From positions 1 through 64,000 of the forward strand of contig PBOG01000100.1 of assembly GCA_002724245.1 (NCBI GenBank): a stretch of 64,000 nucleotides of DNA, read 5' to 3'. The stretch comes from Planctomycetaceae bacterium. Its GTDB lineage: Bacteria; Planctomycetota; Planctomycetia; Pirellulales; Pirellulaceae. Both the position numbers and the translations under genes were made by a program. Positions 17,526-27,436 of the stretch are shown here, one piece after another. The notes beneath the pieces are model-generated. The model was not told the origin of the DNA, ran no database searches, and worked only from the letters and a program-made list of their open reading frames with translations. Positions within the stretch are counted from its first letter, which is position 1. Each line of letters opens with the position of its first letter.

Positions 17526-18473
17526 TCAGGCACAGCGCGACAGACCGGCGTCCGGTTTCAGCGGGCGGACAGCCGGCATTCTGTCGGGCCACAATGCGCC
17601 CAGTTTCAGATCTGCTCCTGGTGGCTCGAGTCTGGTAATCCCGGACCACGGGTAGAACGTAAACTCAGAAAAACGCGGCCGGTCATCGATCTCATACAGA
17701 TCGAACCGTAGAAACGGAAAACCCTGAGCAAGGAACTCGGCCGCCTCAATCATCTGCCCAAGACTCTTGGGCTTGACGGCAAATTGTGGATCACCCTGTC
17801 GATTCGGTTCCGACAACTCCACAAAGTTCCATTGACGATCCAGAAAGACATGTCGGTAGCTCTGAAACCGTGCCAGCACAACATCGATCAACTCCACACG
17901 ACCAGCAAAGACGAACAGTTTGTAGTCAGCTGGAGGGTCTGGCGAACCAAGAAACGGTTCCACTAACACTCGCGGCGGGATGTTTCTATACGCCCACTCC
18001 GCCCTCCGCTTACCAAATGGCCTGCGCAGCCACTTGTCGAGCAGCGCGTCAACCTGCTGCCAGGGGGGGGCGGCCCGCGGAGATCCGTCAAATAGTGGTT
18101 GACGGTTGCGATCGGTGCAGATCACTCGGTTGTCGTTGTCTGCCGCGGGAAACACGAAGATGTTCGCATTACTGCGGTGACTGGCCTTGATCACATAAGG
18201 CGTTTGCCAGCTCCGTTGCGATACGGGTGGTAAGCGGTCTCCCGCGTACAGATTCGGAGTGACCCACTCCTGCCCCAGTTTGCTGGCCACGTGCTCTTTC
18301 GCGGCAATCTTGTCGGCCATGATCCGCATCGAAGGATCGCGCCAGTAGAGTTTGGCGACTTGTATTTTTTCGGTAAACCGCTGGGGGTTCTTCAGATTGG
18401 GTAACCGGCCCAAGCAGCGCAGGTAGGTCCATTGAAGCCGAAGTTTTTCAAACACGCCGGGCATCGTGAACAT
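17526..18473 (-). CDS. TupA-type ATP-grasp protein
   Basis: A 315-residue cytoplasmic protein of the ATP-grasp TupA family (ATPgrasp_TupA), found in capsule, teichuronopeptide and other surface-polysaccharide loci, where it is thought to ligate amino acids or peptides to uronic-acid sugars. The family opening is clear: NLKNPQRFTEKIQVAKLYWR, then MADKIAAKEHVASKLGQEW. ATP-grasp features include YVIKASHRSNANIFV, a DYKLFVFAGRVELIDVVL strand-turn-strand, and the metal-binding end FLRFDLYEIDDRPRFSEFTF with its acidic residues. It is followed on the same strand by two glycosyltransferases (18583 and 19812), forming a small surface-glycan cluster with 109- and 134-base spacers. Specific sugar and peptide partners are unknown. 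Confidence 0.85.
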   Translation of the reverse strand: MFTMPGVFEKLRLQWTYLRCLGRLPNLKNPQRFTEKIQVAKLYWRDPSMRIMADKIAAKEHVASKLGQEWVTPNLYAGDRLPPVSQRSWQTPYVIKASHRSNANIFVFPAADNDNRVICTDRNRQPLFDGSPRAAPPWQQVDALLDKWLRRPFGKRRAEWAYRNIPPRVLVEPFLGSPDPPADYKLFVFAGRVELIDVVLARFQSYRHVFLDRQWNFVELSEPNRQGDPQFAVKPKSLGQMIEAAEFLAQGFPFLRFDLYEIDDRPRFSEFTFYPWSGITRLEPPGADLKLGALWPDRMPAVRPLKPDAGLSRCA

Positions 18474-18582
18474 TTCTCTTGCGAAACTGAAGGTTTGAAA
18501 TCATACGAACACGGATCGAGTCACAGTTGCTGGTTTGACCGTACCCACCCGCGTAACGAGCACAGGGCATGCCAGGTCACGC

Positions 18583-19677
18583 TTAAGTCTCCAGTACGGG
18601 GGCGACAACGTGCTCACAGAGGTCGAGTACGGTGCGCGACAGGGCAGCGCAATTCAGCTTGCCCTGCCGGTAACGCCGGCAACCAAGGTGGGGCCGGAAT
18701 TCGAGCAGATGTCCCATCGCCATGCGTCGCATCCGTCGTGTCATCTTGGCCGTAAAGTAATCTTTCACTGCCGCACGCAAGCGCGGTTTCGTCAGGCGGG
18801 ATCCCTGCAACGAGTGCAAAAACGTTGTCAGATGGAGCAACTTGATCGACTCGAGCGGGATGGTATTGGCAAACAGGCTCCTCCACCGCGTATGCATCTC
18901 CGTCGGTAACGTCTGCACCTTCTTTCCCTCTCCACGCAACTCTTGAATCGCCACTGCAAGTGCCGCCTGATCACTATGCCAGAGAGCTCGATTCCTGGCC
19001 GGCAGATCCTCAATCACTTGAGCGATCTTGTGATAGGCATTGGACCACCGCGTCTGCAACTTCCAGGCGGTGGGAACCATCACGACGCCACCGTTGAAGT
19101 AAGGCAACGTCGCCCGCAATTCCTCCTTCGGCACCTGGTAGCGTGCCCATGCGCGCGGGGTAAGTGGAAGGCGAGATTCGGCAAGCATGCAAGGCCTTCT
19201 CTCAGCAGGCAAAGGCTCGTTGAACCCAGCGTAAATCTGTCGCCACAATTCCATCGACACTTTGGGGTGGTCATCCAGGCTAGCTGCGAGCACACCCCGG
19301 TAACGCAAGATCTCGCTGAAATCACCCAGAAACAACAGATCCGTATCCAGCAACAGTATGTGATCCGTCTCGGCCGGCACCTCGAGCCCTCGCAGCTTGT
19401 TTCCGACAAAGTGGTCGGTCCGCCAATGCATGGGTGTTACAGGGTGCAACTGCGCAGAGACCACTCGCGCCATCCTGGTGACCGACGCTGGCACGTCTCC
19501 CAAATAGGCGATGTGAAGCGGGTTGGCACGACAACGACCCGTGTTTTGGATCCAACTCGCCATGAACAGTAAGACTTGCGCTTCGTATCTGGAGGCATGG
19601 GCACTGCGAAAGTCAACCACTGTGACAACATCGACTTGAGCGGGACGGGCGCGCTGTTTTGCTTCACATGCAATCAT
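18583..19677 (-). CDS. Glycosyltransferase, GT8-like
   Basis: A 364-residue GT-A fold transferase. The chain starts VDVVTVVDFRSAHASRYE, with a nucleotide-sugar binding strand. The metal-binding DxD is in HILLLDTDLLFLGDF, and PYFNGGVVMVPTAW is the acceptor-side motif typical of GT8-like enzymes, followed by ALWHSDQAALAVAIQEL. The last 100 residues are basic (KMTRRMRRMAMGHLLEFRP) and may lie on the inner membrane surface. It sits between the GT2 gene and the TupA-type gene on the same strand and probably adds a hexose during synthesis of the same surface glycan. No signal peptide. Family placement is by motif only, so an unclassified GT is possible. Confidence 0.75.
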   Translation of the reverse strand: MIACEAKQRARPAQVDVVTVVDFRSAHASRYEAQVLLFMASWIQNTGRCRANPLHIAYLGDVPASVTRMARVVSAQLHPVTPMHWRTDHFVGNKLRGLEVPAETDHILLLDTDLLFLGDFSEILRYRGVLAASLDDHPKVSMELWRQIYAGFNEPLPAERRPCMLAESRLPLTPRAWARYQVPKEELRATLPYFNGGVVMVPTAWKLQTRWSNAYHKIAQVIEDLPARNRALWHSDQAALAVAIQELRGEGKKVQTLPTEMHTRWRSLFANTIPLESIKLLHLTTFLHSLQGSRLTKPRLRAAVKDYFTAKMTRRMRRMAMGHLLEFRPHLGCRRYRQGKLNCAALSRTVLDLCEHVVAPVLET

Positions 19678-19811
19678 TGGTTTGACCCGGTTCGCCGGGA
19701 TGCTGAATGACGTTTACCAGATTTCCATTTGTTGCGCTCAGCCGATCCGACTGCTGCTGAGCAAAACCAAATGGGCGTCGTCGCAGTCATCATCTTCCCT
19801 GCCACTGCCTG

Positions 19812-20654
19812 TCAGGCCGACCGCAAGGCATCCTGATCGGAGGCGTCTTGCTGAATGCCGTAAGGCGTCCAGACCGATCCGCACTGGCGTGTTGTTCGAC
19901 GAATTTCAGCGTTGCGTTGCCACCCTTCGTCTGTCATGTAAGGGCGCTCATGCCAGAGGTGCAGGCAGATCGCCCGATAGCGGACTTGCTTGTATCGCAA
20001 ACCGCTATTTTTCAGGCGCTCGCCCAATTCACGATCCAATCCCCCGTATTGCATCCGCTCATCAAAGCCATTGACTCCAACCACCGCTTCCCGCGCCACC
20101 GAGGCATTACAACCATTCAGCGTCGCCCGCGTGGTCGTCAAGTAATCGAACATCGTCGCGGTCCACTTTCCCCGCAACGACTTCAACAGATCCCGAGGAG
20201 ATCGCAATCCGCGCCGCCAGAGCCAGCGAGGATCCATGGCCCGGCGACTGGTAATGTCGGCCACCTGAATCTCCTGGCTGACACCCGCTGGCAAGCGTAC
20301 GTAACCGCCAGAGAGGATCACATTGGGAGCCGCCAGTCGTCTGTGTTGCGCCAGAAAGTCTTCACGCGGGATGCAATCGCCATCTGTGAATACCAGGTAG
20401 TCGCCGGCCGCGGCGGCAATCGCCTGGTTCTGGATCGTACATTTGCGATAGCCCAGATCCTGGTGCCAAATGTGCTTGATGTCGATCCCCGTTTCCTGCC
20501 GCAAGCGCTTGATCAGCTGCGCCGTCTCACGCGTCGATCCGTCATCCGCCACCAGCAGCTCAAAATCGGTAATCGACTGGAGGGCGTAACCCCAAATCAC
20601 TTTTTCGAGCCACTGAGGCTTGTTGTAGGTGCTGACAATGACGGAAATCTTCAT
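19812..20654 (-). CDS. Family 2 glycosyltransferase
   Basis: Predicted 280 residues; the start at 20654 places MKISVIVSTYNKPQWLEKVI at the N-terminus exactly as in GT2 enzymes, and the 58-residue upstream extension is discarded. Key motifs are LLVADDGSTRETAQL (nucleotide binding), TDGDCIPREDFL (the DxD-like metal site), LNGCNASVAREAVVGVNGFDE, and YGGLDRELGERLKNSG, which corresponds to the ED/catalytic-base region of the galactosyltransferase-like (GT2/GT27-type) subgroup. It has no membrane helices and should act at the inner membrane face. First gene of the three-gene glycan cluster transcribed leftwards. Confidence 0.9.
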   Translation of the reverse strand: MKISVIVSTYNKPQWLEKVIWGYALQSITDFELLVADDGSTRETAQLIKRLRQETGIDIKHIWHQDLGYRKCTIQNQAIAAAAGDYLVFTDGDCIPREDFLAQHRRLAAPNVILSGGYVRLPAGVSQEIQVADITSRRAMDPRWLWRRGLRSPRDLLKSLRGKWTATMFDYLTTTRATLNGCNASVAREAVVGVNGFDERMQYGGLDRELGERLKNSGLRYKQVRYRAICLHLWHERPYMTDEGWQRNAEIRRTTRQCGSVWTPYGIQQDASDQDALRSA

Positions 20655-20912
20655 CTGGATCGACCGATGTACGCGGGATCTGATGCAACCCGAACCACCA
20701 CCAATGGACACGAGACACACACTGTATTTGTCGGAACGGGCACGCCCGACGGTGAGCCGATTCTGCCGATTTTTCCGATGAATCGGCGCGCGTTCTGCCG
20801 TTGCGCACCCCCCCTCACCAGGGGGCATACGGCTGGCAAGTGGTACCGCTGACTGCCAGCGCGACTCCCGGAACGGGCCGCGCTTGCCCTGATTCCTGAG
20901 AAGACAGGCCGC

Positions 20913-22298
20913 TCAAGAAAGCAGACCGTGGATCACCTGACCATGGACATCCGTCAGACGAAAATCGCGACCTGCATGGCGGAACGTAAGACGCTGATGA
21001 TCGAGTCCCAACAGGTGTAGAATGGTCGCGTGAAAGTCATGCACGTGGACCGCGTCTTCCTCAACCCGGTTACCGATGTCGTCCGACTGCCCGTATACGA
21101 TTCCCGGTTTCACCCCTCCTCCAGCGAGCCAGCACGAAAAGGCGGCCGGGTGATGGTTGCGGCTTTTGGTCCCCTTGCCATCTTGTGCCCAAGGGGTCCG
21201 GCCAAACTCAGTACAGAAAACGAGCAACGTCTCGTTCAATAAATTACGCTGCTGGAGATCCTTGATGAGACCGGCAATCGGTTGATCGACGCGCCGGGCA
21301 TATTTCGCATGAGTCCCCACATCGCGGTGTGCCGCATCCCAATTGTCTCGGCAGGCGCCAACGGCATCGATGATCTCGACGAAACGCACACCGTTCTCGA
21401 TCAAACGCCGGGCCATCACGCACTGCGCTGCGTAGGAGGTGCGGTCACCAGGCTGTGCCCCGTACAACTCCAAAGTCCGCTGGGATTCCCGCCGCACATC
21501 GAGCACCTCCGGCGCGAGATCCTGCAACCCTTTGGCAGTACGGAATGAGTCCATTCGTGTCGCCAGCTGTGCGTCACCCGGACGACGGCGCAGGTGTTTT
21601 CGGTTCAACGTATCGAGCAGGCCTAGTTCCAATTCCTGTAAACGCGCAGCTGAAGCCGGTTGCAGATGCGGCAACGGTTCATCTCCCGGCTTGATACGCA
21701 CGCCGGAATGCACCCCGGGCAGAAAATTTGCATCCCAGATCTGCGGCCCGCTGTAAGGTCGGTGTTCCGAAATCACCACATGCGCTGGCAGCTTGTCGTT
21801 GAACGTCCCCAGACCATAACTCAACCACGCTCCCAGACTCGGCATTGCGACGGTCGTACTTCCCGTGTGCAGCTGCAACGTGGCCTCACCGTGATCCCGG
21901 TGATCCGACTGCATCGAGCGGACCAATGCGACCTCGTGCATCACGTCACGCAGGTGCGGAAACAAATCACTGACTTCGGTACCGCACTGTTTGTTTGGCC
22001 TGAATCGCCACAGCGGCGCCTTCAGATAACGCTCTGTCCTGGGTTGCCCCGAAACGGCAGAACGCAGTTCTGGTCCAATCGAGACATCGTGATCACGAAT
22101 CAAACGAGGTTTGGGGTCAAACGTGTCGACGTGAGAGTAGGCACCCGACATATAGAGGACGATCACATGCTTGGCGCGTGGGGGGTAATGCGGCTGACGA
22201 ACTGATGGGCTGGCCGCAATCGCAGACCAGGCGGGCCGCATGGATCCGGCGGCGGCCAGTGTCGCACAAATCGCCTCGCGTCGGTTCACTGGGTTCAT
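20913..22298 (-). CDS. DUF1501 family exported protein (operon with PSD1 cytochrome)
   Basis: Predicted 461 residues. The start at 22298 (MNPVNRREAICATLAAAG) begins a Tat-like signal and lies only four bases beyond the stop of the PSD1 gene at 22303-25629, so the two are one operon. DUF1501 hallmarks: KHVIVLYMSGAYSHVDTFDP, LVRSMQSDHRDHGEATLQ, LGAWLSYGLG, ARRLIENGVRFVEI, VFCTEFGRTPWAQDG, NHHPAAFSCWLAGGGVKPG, and a C-terminal TILHLLGLDHQRLTFRHAGRDFRLTDV, the form commonly paired with PSD1 cytochromes. The family has a sulfatase/phosphatase-like fold; its activity is unproven. The pair probably acts together at the cell surface. Confidence 0.9.
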   Translation of the reverse strand: MNPVNRREAICATLAAAGSMRPAWSAIAASPSVRQPHYPPRAKHVIVLYMSGAYSHVDTFDPKPRLIRDHDVSIGPELRSAVSGQPRTERYLKAPLWRFRPNKQCGTEVSDLFPHLRDVMHEVALVRSMQSDHRDHGEATLQLHTGSTTVAMPSLGAWLSYGLGTFNDKLPAHVVISEHRPYSGPQIWDANFLPGVHSGVRIKPGDEPLPHLQPASAARLQELELGLLDTLNRKHLRRRPGDAQLATRMDSFRTAKGLQDLAPEVLDVRRESQRTLELYGAQPGDRTSYAAQCVMARRLIENGVRFVEIIDAVGACRDNWDAAHRDVGTHAKYARRVDQPIAGLIKDLQQRNLLNETLLVFCTEFGRTPWAQDGKGTKSRNHHPAAFSCWLAGGGVKPGIVYGQSDDIGNRVEEDAVHVHDFHATILHLLGLDHQRLTFRHAGRDFRLTDVHGQVIHGLLS

Positions 22299-22302
22299 AG
22301 TA

Positions 22303-25300
22303 TCAGTCGACAAAGAAGAACTCGTTGCTGGTGAGGATAGCGCGCGCCAGCGCAACCAGCCCTGGATAGGTTTCGGCTGTGGCGGTGCCTGGCTGTGCCG
22401 CGCGATAGGCACTCAAGAACTCCTGCAATGACGCCACTTCGTCCGCTTCCGGTGCTCTGCCAAATGCCGAAAGGAACAGGTTCTCAATTCGTGCAACTTG
22501 GCCATCTATTGTGACAATCCGTGCGGCCAACGCTTCAGACTGTTCACGAATGAACGTCGAATTCATCAGGAACAAAGCCTGTGCCGGAACGTGGGAAGTC
22601 CGCCGACTTGCTGTGCTGCTGTTCCGATCGGGGCCGTCGAATTGGTCGAGAATCGAATGGCGAAACAAGCGTTGTGTCAGCAGGTAGACACTTCGAAGAT
22701 CGGAAGCAGGCTCCATACGAAATGGACTGTTGAGATTAAAGCGGTTGTCGTACCAAGGCCGCATTGGATGCGGCCCTCCTTGAGTGCGATTGAGTTTGCC
22801 GCTCACTGCCAGCATCGCATCACGGATCGACTCCGCATCAAGCCGCCGCCTCGGGTGCCTCGTCAGCAAAACGTTCGCCGGGTCGTTCGAGAGCGTGTCG
22901 GGCGGGGCCACCGAACTCAGTTGATACGCCGCGGTCTGCATTAACCGCGCATGCAGCCGCTTCAGTGACCAGCCATCACGAACAAAGGTTTCAGCGAGCC
23001 AATCGAGCAGCTGAGGGTGTGACGGCCTGTCACCCTGTCGACCGAAGTTATCGGGTGTGGCGACCAGTCCACGACCAAAATGCTGTTGCCAGACTCGATT
23101 GACAATGACCCGCGCCGTCAGCGGGTGATTGGCGTTTGTCAGCCAGCGGGCCAGCTCCAGGCGACCCGATCCGCGCTCAATCAAAGGCGGCGTCGCACCA
23201 TCAAGGACTTGCAGAAAACGACGCGGTACACGGGCACCCGGCTGACGCGGGTTACCGCGGCGATGCAATCTGGCATCGTGAGGTTCACCTTCGGATACGG
23301 CAAAAACAAACTCAACCGGCGGATTCTTGGCCAGCCGCTGCTTCTCCTGTTTGATCCAAGCCAGACCATGCACCATCAGTTCGCGAAATGCACCGTCGCG
23401 AAAATCGAGCAACGCGTCCCGACGTGCCGCTAGTTGTGCCGTGTCTTTTCCAATTTCCCGCGCCTGCACAAGCTGACGGGACACCCGTTTGAATTCGTCC
23501 AGGGTTGGCTTGAGCCAGGGTCGGTGATGATTATTGATCTGGTACTCGTAACGTGTGATCAACGCCCAATACGCCTTGCCCCGCTGGAAGGCGGCGGGAC
23601 TGGGAATCGCCGGCGAGAGGCCCGAGGGCGACTTTTCGTTCGACATGCCCATCCATGGGTACGTCGTGCTCGCGAAAATTCCATACAAACCGTAGTAGTC
23701 CGTGTTCAGTACCGGATCGAATTTGTGGTCGTGACATCGCGAACAACGTAACGTGAGCCCCAACACGCCACGCCCGATGGTGTCAATTGTGTCCTCGATA
23801 GTGAAGTGGAGATCGTCTTGCTTCGTGTTACCGAAGCGTCGTGACAAGGCGATAAACCCGGTAGCCACCGTCATGCCGCGGGCCGTTGCCTCATCGACCA
23901 CTTCCCGCGCGAGAATATCACCGGCGATCTGAGACTGCAGGAATGCATCAAACGGCAAATCAGCGTTCAGGGAATCAATCACCCAGTTGCGATAGAGGTA
24001 AGCGGTATGAATCGGAATGTCACCGACGTCTCCTTGCGTGTCGGCATAGCGAGCCACGTCGAGCCATAACCGTCCTGACCGTTCGCCGTAGTGCTGCGAT
24101 GCGAGCAAACGATCAATGACGCGCGCAAAAGCCAGCTGGTGAGAGTCCGGATCAGAGAGATATTCCTGGATCTCCTCAGGGGTTGGGGGTAATCCGGTCA
24201 AATCAAACGTGGCGCGTCGAATCAGGGTCCGCCGATCCGCGCGATCAGTTGCCAAAACACCGGATTCGCGCCGTTTGGTTTCGAGAAAACGATCTACGGC
24301 CGTGGTGGACCAGCGAACATCGTCGATCGCTGGAGGTGCCACAATCCGGCGCGGTCTGAGTGCCCAATCCTCGACAGGATCGACCTTCAACACCCGCGTT
24401 TTCCTGTCGCTTTGCGTTGTCACAATCTCAGGCACCGGGGCCGCATCACCTGGCCAGATCGCACCGTCGTCGATCCAGCGGGTCAGCACGGCAATCTCCT
24501 CGCGTGAAAGTCCCGCTGACTTGTCGGGTGGCATGTGCAGTTCTTTATGGATCCGCTTCACCGCATGGATCAACAAGCTATCGTCGGCCCGTCCGGGTAT
24601 CAGAGCTGGTCCGAACTCGCCGCCGACAATCAACGCACGTCGTGACCTAACCGACAAGACCGACGCGTCGTCGGTATCTCCTGCATGACAGTCGGCGCAA
24701 CGTTCAATGAGCAGCGGCCGCACCTGCAACTCAAAGAATTCTTCTTTTGCAGCAATTGACGGCGTCCGTCGTGGACGTTCCTTCATCGCATCCAATCCCT
24801 TGCGATAGTGGTCAGCCAACATGGCGACCGATAGCGCACGTTCATAGAGTGCGAACTCGTCGATTGCCCCTTGCCATGGTGAATTCGGGTGCACTCCGTT
24901 GCCGATGCGCAGCGACCCGGTGTTATCAATCCCGGTCATAGCAGGAAACGTCGATTCACTCACCTGCTCGCCGTCGAGTAGCGCACGGATGGTCCCTGCG
25001 GATTGCGTCCGATCGACAATAATTGCCACATGGTGCCACTTGCCATCTCCAGCCGCTTTATCGCCGGCCGGATTACGGATCGACACTCCGACGGGCCGCT
25101 CCGTGGCACCACGAATCCAGAAGTAATAGTGTCCATCCTGACGGGCGCGATAAAACCACATCGAGTTGGCTGAGAACCTGGTCTCATCGGCCTTGTAGAA
25201 CAGACTTGCGTTGACAACATTGTCCGGTTTGGCCGCCTCATCGAGTAGCCACAGCTCAAGCGTGAATGAGCCGTTGAGAATCTTTTCGACTACGGCATCT

Positions 25301-25629
25301 TGTTGTGGGTTGAGCTGCGCTTCGACCCGCCCCGCCAGATGACTTCGTGTGAAGGAAGCCGCCAGCCCGCTAATCCCACGACGCCCAGGCCCCATCGCTT
25401 TCAACTGACCGTGAATATCGCTGTGACGGGACTCGTCTCGTACCACATCTCCCGAAATCGTCTCAAACCGCCAGTACAGCGCGGGTTTGTCAGCCCGGAT
25501 CGCGTCGGCATATCCCGTAGCGGCAGAGTCCGTGGCGGCAGAGTCCGTGGCAACAGAATCAGCAGCTGCAGTGTGACGTGCCATGAATAACGTCACCGTC
25601 AATAAACAACTTGACAGGATCTTCATCAC
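22303..25629 (-). CDS. LamG-PSCyt1-DUF1549-DUF1553 surface cytochrome
   Basis: A 1108-residue planctomycete-specific exported protein. After a signal peptide and a repetitive [16 protein letters not shown] linker comes a LamG/concanavalin-like domain (about 45-278; [32 protein letters not shown]). The planctomycete cytochrome c domain carries the heme site CADCH at 311-315 with MPPDKSAGL as distal ligand region. DUF1549 follows ([20 protein letters not shown]), then [22 protein letters not shown] near 630, and DUF1553 near 800-1080 ([37 protein letters not shown]). The set suggests carbohydrate binding plus single-heme electron transfer at the cell surface, in operon with the DUF1501 gene just downstream. 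Substrate and redox partner are unknown. Confidence 0.92.
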   Translation of the reverse strand: MMKILSSCLLTVTLFMARHTAAADSVATDSAATDSAATGYADAIRADKPALYWRFETISGDVVRDESRHSDIHGQLKAMGPGRRGISGLAASFTRSHLAGRVEAQLNPQQDAVVEKILNGSFTLELWLLDEAAKPDNVVNASLFYKADETRFSANSMWFYRARQDGHYYFWIRGATERPVGVSIRNPAGDKAAGDGKWHHVAIIVDRTQSAGTIRALLDGEQVSESTFPAMTGIDNTGSLRIGNGVHPNSPWQGAIDEFALYERALSVAMLADHYRKGLDAMKERPRRTPSIAAKEEFFELQVRPLLIERCADCHAGDTDDASVLSVRSRRALIVGGEFGPALIPGRADDSLLIHAVKRIHKELHMPPDKSAGLSREEIAVLTRWIDDGAIWPGDAAPVPEIVTTQSDRKTRVLKVDPVEDWALRPRRIVAPPAIDDVRWSTTAVDRFLETKRRESGVLATDRADRRTLIRRATFDLTGLPPTPEEIQEYLSDPDSHQLAFARVIDRLLASQHYGERSGRLWLDVARYADTQGDVGDIPIHTAYLYRNWVIDSLNADLPFDAFLQSQIAGDILAREVVDEATARGMTVATGFIALSRRFGNTKQDDLHFTIEDTIDTIGRGVLGLTLRCSRCHDHKFDPVLNTDYYGLYGIFASTTYPWMGMSNEKSPSGLSPAIPSPAAFQRGKAYWALITRYEYQINNHHRPWLKPTLDEFKRVSRQLVQAREIGKDTAQLAARRDALLDFRDGAFRELMVHGLAWIKQEKQRLAKNPPVEFVFAVSEGEPHDARLHRRGNPRQPGARVPRRFLQVLDGATPPLIERGSGRLELARWLTNANHPLTARVIVNRVWQQHFGRGLVATPDNFGRQGDRPSHPQLLDWLAETFVRDGWSLKRLHARLMQTAAYQLSSVAPPDTLSNDPANVLLTRHPRRRLDAESIRDAMLAVSGKLNRTQGGPHPMRPWYDNRFNLNSPFRMEPASDLRSVYLLTQRLFRHSILDQFDGPDRNSSTASRRTSHVPAQALFLMNSTFIREQSEALAARIVTIDGQVARIENLFLSAFGRAPEADEVASLQEFLSAYRAAQPGTATAETYPGLVALARAILTSNEFFFVD
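25517..25561 (-). repeat. Three 15-bp tandem repeats at 5' end of PSD1 gene
   Basis: Units at 25517-25531, 25532-25546 and 25547-25561 share the pattern GTGGCGGCAGAGTCC; the first two differ at one base and the third at three. In frame they encode the repeated pentapeptide of the AATDS type just after the signal peptide, giving a short flexible linker. Confidence 0.9.
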
Positions 25630-25635
25630 AGCATT

Positions 25636-25899
25636 CTACAACGAACATCCACGGTATGCGATTTCGGTTGACGACCCTCTTGCCCGAATCGTTGTATTGC
25701 GAATGCGACCGACGAGGCGGTCTCGAAACCGCCCGGTCAACCACCCTGCTCGCGACGCTTGATTTTGAGCGCGGTTGACAAACAGATGGGGATCACCCGC
25801 AGACCTCCTGATCGGATCGCGCATTTGCGAACAGACGTCGCCGCCGGCCAGCACAACGAGGGCGGTCCGGGTCAGGAACACCATTCGTTTCACGGGCAT
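25636..25899 (-). CDS. Possible small secreted protein
   Basis: An 87-residue frame whose ATG at 25899 overlaps the last codons of the upstream propeller gene (stop at 25890-25892), an arrangement seen in coupled genes. The start MPVKRMVFLTRTALVVLAGG looks like a basic-hydrophobic signal sequence. The rest is arginine-rich (RFRDRLVGRIRNTTIRARG) with no domain. It ends seven bases before the PSD1 start. It may equally be a chance frame in the leader of the PSD1 operon. Confidence 0.25.
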   Translation of the reverse strand: MPVKRMVFLTRTALVVLAGGDVCSQMRDPIRRSAGDPHLFVNRAQNQASRAGWLTGRFRDRLVGRIRNTTIRARGSSTEIAYRGCSL

Positions 25900-26930
25900 G
25901 TCGCCAACCCTGTCTGATAGCGCTGGTCCGCCGAGCCCATCGAGTAGTACATCCACAACACGTTGCCACGTCGTACCACACAGGGAGCGAAGCAGGCGTA
26001 GGCGTCCTCAGCTCCCTTGTTCCCACTCAATAGTGTGATGGCATCATCCCGAATCCAGTTCGTGCCGTCACGACTCTCGGCGTAGACAATCGCACTGCCG
26101 TGTGGGGCAAAGCGTCCCTGAGGTGTAATGTCCAACGCGGAACTGTACCACATGCGATAAACGCCATTTTCCAACAATACCATCGCGTTGTAGACATAGA
26201 TTTCCTGGCGGCCGCTGACCTTGCCAGGTGAAAGCACGGCATTCCCATCATTTTGCCGTTCCCACTTGATGCCATCGCGACTCGTTGCATGCCCGATCCG
26301 AAAGTCCTGTTGTGGACCGACTCCGTTGTACCACATGTGGAGCAGACCGCGCGGATCACGGACAACCGCCGGATGCAACACAACGCGATCATCGAACTTC
26401 CCCTGCGATCCGGGTCCAAGCACCGGACGACCTCCGTTCTGGCGTTGCCAGCGTACGCCATCCTCACTGGTGGCGTAGCAGATTCGGTAACGACTGTCTC
26501 TGGGCCCGGCCGTGTACCACATATGAAATCGACCAGCAAAGCGCACGACGGCAGGATGGTCGGCCTTGGTTTCATCCGCTGTACCCACACCTCCAGGTTC
26601 CAGCACGGGCCGCCCCCCGGCGGCCTTGGTCCAGTGCAGCCCATTACGGCTAGTCGCCAACCCAATCGACCCGGTAAATGCGTCATCGCCCCGCCCGCTG
26701 TACCACATCATCCAGCGGTCACCGTGCTTCAAGACGCAGGGATACTTGGCGTGCGTTGAGTCAAAGGAACCCGCTGGCCCACGCGGCAAAATCACCCGCC
26801 CGGTCTTGCCGAAGACAAAACCGGGTTGCACTGCGTCTGCGGTATTGGGAAGCCAACGTTCGCTCAGCGCGCCGGCGGCGCCAGCTGCCAGCCAGACGCG
26901 GCGCGAAACCAGCAGGGTTGATCGTGACAT
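25890..26930 (-). CDS. Secreted five-bladed-propeller glycosidase-like protein
   Basis: Predicted 346 residues from the ATG at 26930 (MSRSTLLVSRRVWLAAGAAG, a Tat/Sec-like signal); an upstream ATG at 27014 is possible. The body is made of repeating blades, each with a WYS/WYT strand and a SRDGxxW turn: DRWMMWYSGRGDD, SRNGLHWTKA, FHMWYTAGPRD, SEDGVRWQRQ, LLHMWYNGVG, SRDGIKWERQ, YRMWYSSALD, SRDGTNW. This is the pattern of GH43/GH32/GH130-like five-bladed propellers. Acidic residues that could be catalytic lie in FDSTHAKYP and ADETKADHP, but the family cannot be assigned. Two further relatives are at 46305-47861 and 58816-59937. Confidence 0.75.
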   Translation of the reverse strand: MSRSTLLVSRRVWLAAGAAGALSERWLPNTADAVQPGFVFGKTGRVILPRGPAGSFDSTHAKYPCVLKHGDRWMMWYSGRGDDAFTGSIGLATSRNGLHWTKAAGGRPVLEPGGVGTADETKADHPAVVRFAGRFHMWYTAGPRDSRYRICYATSEDGVRWQRQNGGRPVLGPGSQGKFDDRVVLHPAVVRDPRGLLHMWYNGVGPQQDFRIGHATSRDGIKWERQNDGNAVLSPGKVSGRQEIYVYNAMVLLENGVYRMWYSSALDITPQGRFAPHGSAIVYAESRDGTNWIRDDAITLLSGNKGAEDAYACFAPCVVRRGNVLWMYYSMGSADQRYQTGLATCP

Positions 26931-27436
26931 GACGAAGGCTCCGCGTCCTGGTGTTTCCAATGTTTTACCCGCGGCCCACGCGCTGCCCAGGCCCGCGCTC
27001 ATAATGCCAGCCAATTGCCTGTGGCTGAAGTCATTTCACATAATTCATCTGGTGCGTCATTCTAATAGACAACAACACCGATCGCAGTCCTTCAACAAAA
27101 CCACAATGACACGAGTCTCGATGCGACACTGCGATGTGCCGCGACCCAGCTGGCGATGATTGGATCACCCGTTTTTCCCACTTTGACATCCAACAGAAAT
27201 CGAATCGGTTACACTGACGTCACGCTGGGTGCGACGTCCAGCGTTGTCGATGGCAACGACGCGCTTATCTGCCGTACGGGGATCGACAAGAATGGGATCA
27301 CCGTGTCGTCAAACCCTCCTGCGACTTGCAAAGACAGTTCCTTTTCCGTGTTGACGTCACGACGCGTGGCCTTAGCAGCGCGTCAACATTCTGAATTTCA
27401 GTCGACGATTCCACTCTGTTTTCCGGAGAACTGCTC
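26931..27436. other. Divergent intergenic region
   Basis: This 506-base region lies between the propeller gene (minus) and the S1/P1-like gene (plus). No convincing gene is present; frames in it have poor composition. It contains two copies of TGACGTCAC (27215 and 27352) and a dyad at 27222-27244, all on the side of the plus-strand gene. Confidence 0.5.
27215..27244. promoter_or_regulatory. Palindrome cluster upstream of S1/P1-like gene
   Basis: The self-complementary octamer TGACGTCA is at 27215-27222 and flows into ACGCTGG (27222-27228), which faces CCAGCGT (27238-27244) across nine bases. The same TGACGTCAC recurs at 27352-27360. Both copies lie within 225 bases upstream of the start at 27437. 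A regulator-binding site is plausible but unproven. Confidence 0.3.

Noticed and set aside
19848-20852. 334-residue plus-strand frame opposite the GT2 gene
   Set aside because: The minus strand carries clear GT2 motifs; the plus-strand product is arginine/histidine-rich shadow sequence.
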